A DNA stretch of 64,000 nucleotides from Hyphomicrobiales bacterium (GTDB lineage: Bacteria > Pseudomonadota > Alphaproteobacteria > Rhizobiales > Rhizobiaceae), in NCBI GenBank assembly GCA_900469345.1, contig UBWZ01000018.1:1-64000 (forward strand), read 5' to 3'. The stretch's first letter is position 1, and each line of letters begins with the position of its first letter. Made by a program: the position numbers and the translations under genes. Shown one piece after another: positions 25,105 through 34,380 of the stretch. The notes beneath the pieces are model-generated. The model had not been told where the DNA came from. It saw only the letters and a list, made by a program, of their open reading frames with translations, and did no database searches.

Positions 25105-26018
25105 GCGGCGATCCGGCGCTCTCGCTCGGCATAAACCTGTCGTTCTGCGTCAAGCGCTGGGTGACGCCGCAGCTTTGGGCCCCGGTGGTGCGCGATCGGC
25201 TGGGTCTTGATCTCGTACAGTTCTCGTTCGACCTCACCGACCCGATGTGGCCTTCCGATCTGCTCGACCGGCAAGCCCGGGCAATCCGCAGCCAAGCGGC
25301 AGATCACGGCATTACCGTGCACAGCGCGTTCATCGGTCTTGCGCACTACACATTCTGCCAGATGCTGCATCCGGATCCCGCCGTGCGCGACTATGCCGAG
25401 ACCTGGCTGGAACGGGCCTATGCGTTTGCCGCCAGCGCCGGCATCACCCGCGTCGGCGGGCCGCTCGGCGCGATCGCCTCGCGCATCGACGGGATGGAGG
25501 CACCGGCGATCGAGCCGCGCGACTACGACGATCTGGTGGCGAGGATGCTGCGCCTTGGAGAGCGCGCCAAGGCCGAGGGACTGATCGAGCTTTTTGTCGA
25601 GCCGACGCCGCTGCGCCGCGAATGGCCGTGGACGATCACCCAGGCGCGGCAGATGGCGACGGACGTGGCGGGCAGCGCGGTGCCGTGGCGGTTCTGTGTC
25701 GATTGGGGGCATGGCACCTACCAGCCGCTCTACGGCACCGAGACAGACAGCATGGACCCGTGGCTCCGCGGGCTTGGCGACCTGATTGGCGCCGTTCACA
25801 TCCAGCAGACGGATTTCCAGTTCGACCGGCACTGGGATTTTACGGTGGAGGGACGGGTCGACCCGAAGCAGGCGGCGGACGCTCTCCGGCAGTCGGGGCT
25901 TGCGCATGCGCCGGTCTTCCTCGAAGTCTTCTATCCGTTCGAACGCGACGACGCGTCGATTTTGCACGCGCTCGAAAGCTCCTCCAGGCTTTTGAAACGC
26001 GGTTTTGACATTGCCTGA
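25101..26018 (+). CDS. TIM-barrel sugar isomerase/epimerase (AP endonuclease 2 superfamily)
   Basis: 305 residues, starting through an ATGA overlap with the permease. It begins LSLGINLSFCVKRWVTP and has GLDLVQFSFDL, SAFIGLAHYTFCQMLHPDP, ELFVEPTPLRREWPWT, RFCVDWGHGTYQPLYG, GAVHIQQTDFQFDRHWDFT, and VFLEVFYPFE. The Glu, Asp, His and Glu expected to hold the divalent metal are at the usual strand ends. It likely isomerises an intermediate of the imported sugar. Reaction unknown. Confidence 0.82.
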   Translation: MSGDPALSLGINLSFCVKRWVTPQLWAPVVRDRLGLDLVQFSFDLTDPMWPSDLLDRQARAIRSQAADHGITVHSAFIGLAHYTFCQMLHPDPAVRDYAETWLERAYAFAASAGITRVGGPLGAIASRIDGMEAPAIEPRDYDDLVARMLRLGERAKAEGLIELFVEPTPLRREWPWTITQARQMATDVAGSAVPWRFCVDWGHGTYQPLYGTETDSMDPWLRGLGDLIGAVHIQQTDFQFDRHWDFTVEGRVDPKQAADALRQSGLAHAPVFLEVFYPFERDDASILHALESSSRLLKRGFDIA

Positions 26019-26070
26019 CACAAGGAAGAATGCGGTTCCGCCGGTCTGAAGCGCATTCGGGAACATAACG

Positions 26071-27054
26071 ATGGACAATTACAGCAACGAGCCTGATGTC
26101 GGGCCGCTCTCGCAACAGGACCTGGAGGCCCAGCAGGTCCGCGCGCGGGTTGCCTGGCTCTATTTCGTCGGCGGGCTGACGCAGCAGGACATCGCCGACC
26201 AACTCGGGCTGACACGCTTGCGGGTCAACAAGATCCTCGGACAGGTTCGCTCGGACGGTTCGGTGGTGGTCGATATCCGCCTGCCGCTCGCCAACTGCAT
26301 CGCGCTCGAGCAGCGGCTGACGGGAAAGTTCGGCCTGACGCGGGTCAGCGTCGTGCCGGCGCTGGATGACGAGACGGAGCAGCAGCGGGTCATCGGCGAC
26401 GCCGCCGGCGCCCTGCTCGACGGGATATTGCAGAACGGAATGGGGCTCGGCGTCGGCTGGGGCAAGACCCTCAAGGCCGGGCTCCGGCGTCTGACTGCCC
26501 GGCCGCTCGCCGATAGCTGGGTGACCTCGGTGATGGGAGGACTGACCCGCGGATACGGGTCGAGTACCTTCGAGGTGGCGACCGGCTATGCCCGGGCGAT
26601 TTCGGCGGAGTGCTACTACCTGACCGCACCGCTGTATTTTCCGACCGCCGAAAGCCGCGAAATGCTGCTCTCCCACTACGGCATCAGCGAGACCATGCGC
26701 CGGGCGCGATCCGTCGACGTGGCGCTGCTCTCGTGCGGCGACATGACCAACCGGTCCCTGCTCGTCAACACGCCGACCGTTTCGGAAAACCTGCAGAGCC
26801 TGCTGGCCGCAGGTGCGGTCGGCGACATTCTCGGCGTGTTCCTGGGGGCAAACGGCCAGCCGGTCGATCACCCGCTCAACGAACGGGTTCTGTCGCTGAC
26901 GCCGAGGGAGCTTATGTCGGTGCCGCACTCCATTCTCGCTTCCGGCGGAACCTACAAGCTGCCGATCCTCAAGGCCATCCTGCGGGCCGGGTACGTCAAA
27001 TACCTCGTCACCGATGAGCGCTGTGCCGCCGCCATTCTCGAAACGGACGTCTGA
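26071..27054 (+). CDS. SorC-family (sugar-binding DeoR-like) transcriptional regulator
   Basis: 327 residues. The N-terminal helix-turn-helix is in VAWLYFVGGLTQQDIADQLGLTRLRVNKIL (about residues 27-57). A large sugar-phosphate-sensing domain follows, with LGVGWGKTLKAGLRRL, GGLTRGYGSSTFEVATGYA, LTAPLYFPTAESREML, and the final GGTYKLPILKAILRAGYVKYLVTDE. These are normal for SorC/CggR proteins. It lies inside the operon it most likely controls; a phosphorylated sugar is the usual ligand. Confidence 0.9.
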   Translation: MDNYSNEPDVGPLSQQDLEAQQVRARVAWLYFVGGLTQQDIADQLGLTRLRVNKILGQVRSDGSVVVDIRLPLANCIALEQRLTGKFGLTRVSVVPALDDETEQQRVIGDAAGALLDGILQNGMGLGVGWGKTLKAGLRRLTARPLADSWVTSVMGGLTRGYGSSTFEVATGYARAISAECYYLTAPLYFPTAESREMLLSHYGISETMRRARSVDVALLSCGDMTNRSLLVNTPTVSENLQSLLAAGAVGDILGVFLGANGQPVDHPLNERVLSLTPRELMSVPHSILASGGTYKLPILKAILRAGYVKYLVTDERCAAAILETDV

Positions 27055-27063
27055 AAAAGACGT

Positions 27064-27087
27064 GCCGCAGGGCTGATCCCTGGCGGC
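27064..27087 (+). terminator. Stem-loop between the regulator and ATPase genes
   Basis: GCCGC-AGGG (27064-27072) pairs with CCCT-G-GCGGC (27078-27087), with one bulge and a CTGAT loop. There is no U-tract, so at most it is a partial stop within the operon. Confidence 0.4.
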
Positions 27088-27112
27088 AGACATTATCTGG
27101 AGCCGATGCCAC

Positions 27113-28201
27113 ATGACCTTTCTGCAGCTGAACGATATCAGGAAGAATTTCGGGGAAGTCAGCGTCATCAAAGGCGTCAGCTTTTCCGCCGAGCGGGGCG
27201 AATTCGTCGTCTTCGTCGGGCCATCGGGCTGCGGAAAGTCGACGCTCCTGCGCATGATCGCAGGGCTCGAGGATGTCAGCGGCGGCGCGATGTCGATCGA
27301 CGGCAAGGACGTGACCTACGAGGAGCCCGCCAAGCGCGAAGTGTCCATGGTGTTCCAGTCCTATGCGCTCTATCCGCACATGAGCGTCTTCGAAAACATG
27401 GCCTTCGGCCTGCGCATGGCCAAGCTGCCGGAGGCCGAGATCAAATCGCGCGTGCTGGAGGCGGCGCGCATCCTGCAGATCGAGCCGCTCCTGGAGCGCA
27501 AGCCGCGGGCGCTTTCCGGCGGACAGCGGCAGCGTGTGGCGATCGGCCGCTCGATCGTGCGCAATCCGAAGATCTTCCTGTTCGACGAGCCGCTGTCCAA
27601 TCTCGATGCGGACCTGCGCACGCAGATGCGCGTCGAGATCGCCAAGCTGCACCGCAACCTCGGTGCGACAATGGTCTATGTCACGCATGACCAGGTGGAG
27701 GCGATGACGCTTGCCGATCGGATCGTCGTGCTGCGCGGCGGGCTGGTGGAGCAGATCGGCACGCCAACCGAGCTCTACGATCGCCCCGCCAACACCTTTG
27801 TCGGCGGCTTTATCGGTTCGCCGAAGATGAACTTCATTTCGGCGACGGTCGAGCAGGCAGACGGTGCCAGGCTGGTGCTCAACCATGCGGCCTTCGTCGG
27901 CGGCCATCTGCAGCTGCCCTTTGCCGGCGCGGCCGCGCTCAAGCCCGGCGACAAGGTCACCGTCGGTCTGCGGCCGGAGCATCTTTCGCTCGATGCGGAA
28001 AACCCGGTTCTGTCTTTGTCGCTCGATATCTCGGAAAACCTGGGTGGCGCGACCCAGCTCTACACGACCGGCGCCGGCGAGGCCGTGACGCTCCTCGTTG
28101 CCGGGCGCCCGCCGCTCAAGCCAGGCGACAAGCTGCGTGTTGGAATTAACGCCGATCACATCTATCTCTTTGACGCCCAGGGGCTGGCGCTCCGGGCATG
28201 A
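27113..28201 (+). CDS. Sugar ABC transporter ATPase, MalK/UgpC type
   Basis: 362 residues. Walker A GPSGCGKST near residue 38, Q-loop MVFQSYALYPHM, signature LSGGQRQRVAIGRS, Walker B IFLFDEPLSNLDADLR and H-loop YVTHDQVEA are intact. A C-terminal TOBE/MalK regulatory domain (about residues 240-362) is present, with VTVGLRPEHLSLD. It drives the MalF/G-like pair encoded in the same operon and overlaps the next gene by four bases. Confidence 0.93.
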   Translation: MTFLQLNDIRKNFGEVSVIKGVSFSAERGEFVVFVGPSGCGKSTLLRMIAGLEDVSGGAMSIDGKDVTYEEPAKREVSMVFQSYALYPHMSVFENMAFGLRMAKLPEAEIKSRVLEAARILQIEPLLERKPRALSGGQRQRVAIGRSIVRNPKIFLFDEPLSNLDADLRTQMRVEIAKLHRNLGATMVYVTHDQVEAMTLADRIVVLRGGLVEQIGTPTELYDRPANTFVGGFIGSPKMNFISATVEQADGARLVLNHAAFVGGHLQLPFAGAAALKPGDKVTVGLRPEHLSLDAENPVLSLSLDISENLGGATQLYTTGAGEAVTLLVAGRPPLKPGDKLRVGINADHIYLFDAQGLALRA

Positions 28202-29262
28202 AGCCAGAACAGGATACCGAAGCGATGAAAGCACTGGTGCTCGAACGTAAAGGCGAACTTTCGCTGCGCGAGATCGACCTTCCCCTGGAGGTCGGTGCGC
28301 AGGACGTGAAGATCGCCATCCACACCGTCGGCGTCTGCGGCAGCGACGTCCACTACTATACCCATGGGGCGATCGGCTCCTTCGTGGTGCGCGAGCCCAT
28401 GGTGCTTGGCCACGAGGCGGCCGGAACGGTGACCGCCGTCGGATCGGGTGTCCATCATCTGAAGGTCGGCGACCGGGTCTGCATGGAGCCGGGCGTGCCC
28501 AACATGTCGTCGCGCGCCTCCAAGCTCGGCATCTACAATGTCGACCCCGACGTGCGCTTCTGGGCAACGCCGCCCGTGCACGGCGTGCTGATGCCGGAGG
28601 TGGTGCACCCGGCCGCCTTCACCTACAAGCTGCCGGATGCGGTCTCCTTCGCCGAAGGCGCGATGGTCGAACCGTTTGCCGTCGGCATGCAGGCCGCCAC
28701 CCGCGCAAGGATCGTTCCCGGCGACGTGGCCGTGGTCATCGGTTGCGGGCCGATCGGCGTCATGACGGCGCTTGCCGCACTTGCCGGCGGCTGCTCGCAG
28801 GTCTTCATCTCCGATCTCAGCGCGCCGAAGCTTGAAATCGCCGCCCAGTATGCGGGCATCACAACGGTCAACATCGGGGAAGTCTCGCTGCACGAGACGA
28901 TCATGACGGCGACGGACGGTTGGGGCGCCGATATCGTTTTTGAAGCCAGCGGCAGCGCGCGGGCCTATCACGGTATCTTCGACCTGATGCGGCCGGGCGG
29001 CGCCCTGGTGCTGGTCGGCCTGCCGGTCGAGCCGGTCACCTTCGATGTTCCCGCATCCATCTTCAAGGAAGCGCGCATCGAGACGGTGTTCCGCTATGCC
29101 AACAATTTCGACAGGGCCGTCAACCTGATCGCATCCGGCAAGGTGGACCTGAAGCCGCTCATCACCGACACTTTCGACTTTGCCGACAGCATCGCCGCCT
29201 TCGAAAGGGCCGCGAAAGCCCTGCCGACGGATGTGAAGATCCAGATCCGCATGCCCTCCTGA
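28198..29262 (+). CDS. Zinc-dependent alcohol dehydrogenase, sorbitol/xylitol dehydrogenase-like
   Basis: 354 residues with the coupled start at 28198 (ATGA); the ATG at 28225 (MKALVLERKG) is an equally plausible start. The catalytic zinc site is present: Cys in VGVCGSDVHYYTHG, GHEAAG, and Glu in MVEPFAVGM. The structural-zinc loop carries no cysteines (EPGVPNMSSRASKLGIYN), as in animal sorbitol dehydrogenases. The NAD site is VVIGCGPIGVMTALAA. It would oxidise a polyol to a ketose, in line with a polyol-uptake operon. It is the last gene, just before a strong hairpin. Confidence 0.9.
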   Translation: MKPEQDTEAMKALVLERKGELSLREIDLPLEVGAQDVKIAIHTVGVCGSDVHYYTHGAIGSFVVREPMVLGHEAAGTVTAVGSGVHHLKVGDRVCMEPGVPNMSSRASKLGIYNVDPDVRFWATPPVHGVLMPEVVHPAAFTYKLPDAVSFAEGAMVEPFAVGMQAATRARIVPGDVAVVIGCGPIGVMTALAALAGGCSQVFISDLSAPKLEIAAQYAGITTVNIGEVSLHETIMTATDGWGADIVFEASGSARAYHGIFDLMRPGGALVLVGLPVEPVTFDVPASIFKEARIETVFRYANNFDRAVNLIASGKVDLKPLITDTFDFADSIAAFERAAKALPTDVKIQIRMPS

Positions 29263-29273
29263 TAACGCTGCGG

Positions 29274-29305
29274 CGGGATCGCAGATGTCCGCATCTGCGA
29301 TCCCG
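29274..29305 (+). terminator. Strong stem-loop ending the second sugar operon
   Basis: CGGGATCGCAGATG at 29274-29287 is perfectly complementary to 29292-29305 across a TCCG loop. The 14-pair stem stands 12 bases after the dehydrogenase stop. There is no long U-tract, so it may rely on the stem alone or on Rho. Confidence 0.7.
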
Positions 29306-29571
29306 TCGTCCTGCCCGGCAGACCGTGCGGCTGCCAAGGGCTCGGCGCATTCGGGACGCTGCCTGCCTGCAGGCAAGCGCTCTCGCTCAAAACCGCATGG
29401 GATTCCTATATCTTCCCCATTCCACCGATCTCGAACGGCTATGCCGATCGGGTGCATATCTGCGGGCCGGATGCAGAACCTTCTCATCCCGGAGCCCGGA
29501 TAGAGACTGCGGATATGTGATGCCGCCGTGCCTCTGCGGGTTCCGTGAACCAACCCGGAGTCCCAATCCCC
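29306..29571. other. kdp upstream region
   Basis: No gene is supported. It should hold the kdp promoter and KdpE sites, but I cannot point to a definite box. A perfect 12-base palindrome TGCCTGCAGGCA lies at 29364-29375, and a TGCAT/ATGCA pair at 29453-29475. Confidence 0.4.
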
Positions 29572-29655
29572 ATGATGGATATGGTTTTAGTTGCCGTCGT
29601 CCTCGCCTTCTTCGGCCTCTGCTTTGCCTATAGCAGCGCCTGCAACCGGCTGTGA
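29572..29655 (+). CDS. Small membrane peptide upstream of kdpF
   Basis: 27 residues (ATG at 29572; in-frame ATGs also at 29575 and 29581). A single hydrophobic helix VLVAVVLAFFGLCFAY is followed by SSACNRL. It stands 11 bases before kdpF and is too short for ordinary gene callers. I recall similar peptides ending in Cys-(Asn/Asp/Glu)-Arg-Leu in front of kdpF or kdpA in other bacteria; that is recollection, not a search. It may be an accessory subunit of the Kdp complex. Confidence 0.6.
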   Translation: MMDMVLVAVVLAFFGLCFAYSSACNRL

Positions 29656-29666
29656 CGGAGACACCC

Positions 29667-29756
29667 ATGATCTTCGATTATACGCTCGGCGGTGCAGTGA
29701 CTCTCTTTCTGGCCGTCTATCTCACCTATGCTCTCATCCGCCCCGAACGCTTCTGA
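29667..29756 (+). CDS. kdpF: KdpF, small stabilising subunit of the potassium-transporting ATPase
   Basis: 29 residues, the typical KdpF length. One membrane helix (GGAVTLFLAVYLTYALI) is followed by the usual C-terminal RPERF. KdpF stabilises the KdpABC complex by packing against KdpA and is not essential for transport. It lies 33 bases before kdpA, in the standard order. Confidence 0.88.
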   Translation: MIFDYTLGGAVTLFLAVYLTYALIRPERF

Positions 29757-29789
29757 CCCAAGCCTCCGGATGCTCGAAAGTCTCCTCCC

Positions 29790-31493
<1,704 letters not shown>

Positions 31494-31509
31494 GGCTCGG
31501 CCTCGTGCT

Positions 31510-31540
31510 GATGACGGCCGGTTCCCTGCCGGCCGCCATC
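31510..31540 (+). terminator. Terminator-like stem-loop between kdpA and kdpB
   Basis: 31510-31521 pairs with 31529-31540 (GATG-ACGGCCGG against CCGGCCGCCATC, 11 of 12 pairs) across a seven-base loop, and ATCGTTTTCG follows. Placed in the 102-base gap inside a complex whose subunits are equimolar, it is unexpected. It could tune expression of kdpBC or protect the kdpFA message. Confidence 0.6.
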
Positions 31541-31595
31541 ATCGTTTTCGACGTTTTCCGGGGCCGAAACCCCTGTTATCCAGCTGGAGCCTCTC

Positions 31596-33683
31596 ATGAG
31601 CCAGTCTAAATCCACCAGTATTCTCGACAGCAGCATCCTCATTCCGGCGATCGGCGGCGCCTTTGCCAAGCTCGATCCGCGGCTGCTCGCCCGCAATCCC
31701 GTCATGTTCGTCGTGGCAACCGTTTCGGTACTGACCACCGTCCTCTTTCTGCGCGACCTCGTCACCGGCGGCAGCAATCTCGGCTTCTCCCTCCAGATCA
31801 ACATCTGGCTCTGGTTTACCGTCCTGTTTGCCAATTTCGCGGAGGCGGTGGCTGAAGGGCGCGGCAAGGCGCAAGCCGATTCGCTGCGCAAGACGCGCAC
31901 CGAAACCGAGGCGAAGTTGCTGACCGGTGCCGACCGCACGCGCTACCGCCTGGTGCCCGGCACAAGCCTCAAGGTGAACGACGTCGTCGTGGTCGAGGCC
32001 GGCGACATCATTCCATCCGATGGCGAAGTGATCGAGGGCATTGCCTCCGTCAACGAGGCCGCCATCACCGGCGAGTCGGCGCCCGTCATCCGCGAATCGG
32101 GCGGCGACCGGTCTGCCGTCACCGGCGGCACCCAGGTCCTGTCGGACTGGATCCGCGTGCGCATCACCGCTGCTGCAGGTTCGACCTTCATCGACCGGAT
32201 GATCGCGCTGGTCGAAGGCGCCGAGCGGCAAAAGACACCGAACGAGATTGCGCTCAACATCCTGCTTGCCGGCATGACGCTGATCTTCGTGCTGGCGACC
32301 GCGACGATCCCGAGCTTTGCCGCCTATGCCGGCGGCTCCATTCCGGTCATCGTGCTGGTCGCGCTGTTCGTCACTCTCATCCCGACGACGATCGGCGCGC
32401 TCCTGTCGGCGATCGGCATTGCCGGCATGGACCGCCTGGTGCGCTTCAACGTGCTCGCCATGTCCGGACGTGCCGTCGAAGCTGCCGGCGACGTCGACAC
32501 GCTGCTGCTCGACAAGACGGGAACGATCACGCTCGGTAACCGCCAGGCGACAGAGTTCCGGCCGGTGCGCGGCGTCAGCGAGCAGGAGCTTGCGGATGCG
32601 GCGCAGCTTGCCTCATTGGCCGACGAAACGCCCGAGGGTCGTTCGATCACGGTGCTGGCGAAGGAAAAATATGCGATCCGGGCCCGCGACATGGCAAGCC
32701 TGCAGGCGACCTTCGTGCCCTTTACCGCCCAGACCCGCATGAGCGGCGTCGATGTGGAAGGGTCTTCGATCCGCAAGGGCGCGGTCGACGCGGTGCTCGC
32801 CTATGTCGGTTCCGGATCGCTGCCGGTGTCGGGAAACGCCGCCATTGCGGCAGGTGCCGAGAGCGAGACGGTGCGCGAGCTGCGCGCCATCGCCGAGGAG
32901 ATCGCCAGGGCCGGCGCCACGCCGCTTGCGGTTGCCCGCAACGGCCAGCTGCTGGGCGTGATCAAGCTCAAGGATATCGTCAAGGGCGGCATTGCGGAAC
33001 GCTTTGCCGAGCTGCGCCGCATGGGCATCCGCACCGTGATGATCACCGGCGACAATCCGACCACGGCCGCGGCGATCGCCGCCGAAGCGGGCGTCGACGA
33101 CTTCCTGGCGCAGGCGACACCGGAAAACAAACTTGCCCTCATCCGTGAGGAACAGGCCAAGGGCAAGCTGGTCGCCATGTGCGGCGACGGCACCAATGAC
33201 GCGCCGGCTCTGGCGCAGGCGGATGTCGGCGTTGCCATGAACACCGGAACGGTCGCTGCGCGCGAAGCCGGCAACATGGTCGACCTCGACAGCGATCCGA
33301 CGAAGCTGATCGAGATCGTCGCGATCGGCAAGCAGCTGCTGATGACCCGCGGGGCGCTGACGACGTTTTCGATCGCCAACGACATCGCGAAATACTTCGC
33401 CATCATCCCGGCGATGTTCCTGGCCTTCTATCCGCAGCTCGGCGTCCTCAATGTCATGGGCCTCGCAACCCCGCAGAGCGCCATCCTGTCGGCAATCATC
33501 TTCAACGCGCTGATCATCATCGGCCTGATCCCGCTGTCGCTCAAGGGCGTGCGCTATCGCGCGGTCGGTGCCGGCGCGCTTCTGTCGCGCAATCTGCTCG
33601 TCTACGGCCTCGGCGGAATCCTTGTCCCGTTCGTCGGCATCAAGGCCATCGACATGGCCATCACCGCCATCGGTCTCGTGTAA
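31596..33683 (+). CDS. kdpB: KdpB, P-type ATPase subunit
   Basis: 695 residues. P-type motifs are complete: ITGESAPV in the actuator domain, the phosphorylated Asp in LLLDKTGTITLGNR near residue 307, and the hinge CGDGTNDAPALAQADVGVAMN. It is shorter than metal pumps because it relies on KdpA for the ion path. It hydrolyses ATP to drive K+ uptake. A GGAG ribosome site precedes the ATG and kdpC follows after 11 bases. Confidence 0.98.
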   Translation: MSQSKSTSILDSSILIPAIGGAFAKLDPRLLARNPVMFVVATVSVLTTVLFLRDLVTGGSNLGFSLQINIWLWFTVLFANFAEAVAEGRGKAQADSLRKTRTETEAKLLTGADRTRYRLVPGTSLKVNDVVVVEAGDIIPSDGEVIEGIASVNEAAITGESAPVIRESGGDRSAVTGGTQVLSDWIRVRITAAAGSTFIDRMIALVEGAERQKTPNEIALNILLAGMTLIFVLATATIPSFAAYAGGSIPVIVLVALFVTLIPTTIGALLSAIGIAGMDRLVRFNVLAMSGRAVEAAGDVDTLLLDKTGTITLGNRQATEFRPVRGVSEQELADAAQLASLADETPEGRSITVLAKEKYAIRARDMASLQATFVPFTAQTRMSGVDVEGSSIRKGAVDAVLAYVGSGSLPVSGNAAIAAGAESETVRELRAIAEEIARAGATPLAVARNGQLLGVIKLKDIVKGGIAERFAELRRMGIRTVMITGDNPTTAAAIAAEAGVDDFLAQATPENKLALIREEQAKGKLVAMCGDGTNDAPALAQADVGVAMNTGTVAAREAGNMVDLDSDPTKLIEIVAIGKQLLMTRGALTTFSIANDIAKYFAIIPAMFLAFYPQLGVLNVMGLATPQSAILSAIIFNALIIIGLIPLSLKGVRYRAVGAGALLSRNLLVYGLGGILVPFVGIKAIDMAITAIGLV

Positions 33684-33694
33684 GGAGCCCATTC

Positions 33695-34267
33695 ATGTTC
33701 AAGCAACTTCGTCCCGCGATCGTGATGATCGTCGCCACCACCGTGATCACCGGCATCGTCTACCCGTTCGCGATGACCGGCGCGGCGCAGGCCATCTTCC
33801 CCGCCAAGGCAAACGGCAGCCTGATCGAGCAGGATGGCCGCGTCATCGGCTCCGCCCTGATCGGCCAGGGCTTTGCGGGAGACCAGTACTTCCACGGACG
33901 CCCCTCGGCGGCCGGCACGGACGGCTATGACGCCTCGGCCTCATCGGGGTCCAATCTCGGCCCGACCAGCCAAAAGCTGATCGACCGGGTGAAGGGCGAT
34001 TACGACGCCGCCAAGGCAGCCAACCCGAATGCCGATGTTCCGGCCGATCTGGTGACGGCATCGGGCAGCGGCCTTGATCCGCATCTCTCTCCGGACGCCG
34101 CATATTTCCAGATTCCCCGCATTGCACGGGCAAGGGCCATGGACGAGGCTGCCGTGCGTGCTTTGGTCGACCAGCATGTGGAGGGCCGCGAGCTCGGCTT
34201 CATGGGAGAACCGGTCGTCAACGTTCTTGCCTTGAACATGGCGCTGGACGTTGCCAAGACGCAGTAG
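33695..34267 (+). CDS. kdpC: KdpC, periplasmic-domain subunit
   Basis: 190 residues. An N-terminal membrane anchor (IVMIVATTVITGIVYPFAMTGAAQ) leads to a periplasmic domain. It has IGSALIGQGFAGDQYFHGRPSAAG, SNLGPTSQKLIDRV, and GLDPHLSPDAAYFQIPRIARARAM, all KdpC signatures. It sits on KdpA and is needed for assembly or K+ affinity. A GTAAGGAG ribosome site overlaps the kdpB stop. Confidence 0.96.
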   Translation: MFKQLRPAIVMIVATTVITGIVYPFAMTGAAQAIFPAKANGSLIEQDGRVIGSALIGQGFAGDQYFHGRPSAAGTDGYDASASSGSNLGPTSQKLIDRVKGDYDAAKAANPNADVPADLVTASGSGLDPHLSPDAAYFQIPRIARARAMDEAAVRALVDQHVEGRELGFMGEPVVNVLALNMALDVAKTQ

Positions 34268-34380
34268 ACGCTTGACGAGGCGACGCCCGCTGCTTGCTGC
34301 ACGGCAGACAGGCAGGGGCACTCCGGTGTAGACAGGGTGCGGCCCTTCCCGGGGCCGGCACAGGGAGACGATCCGACCGC

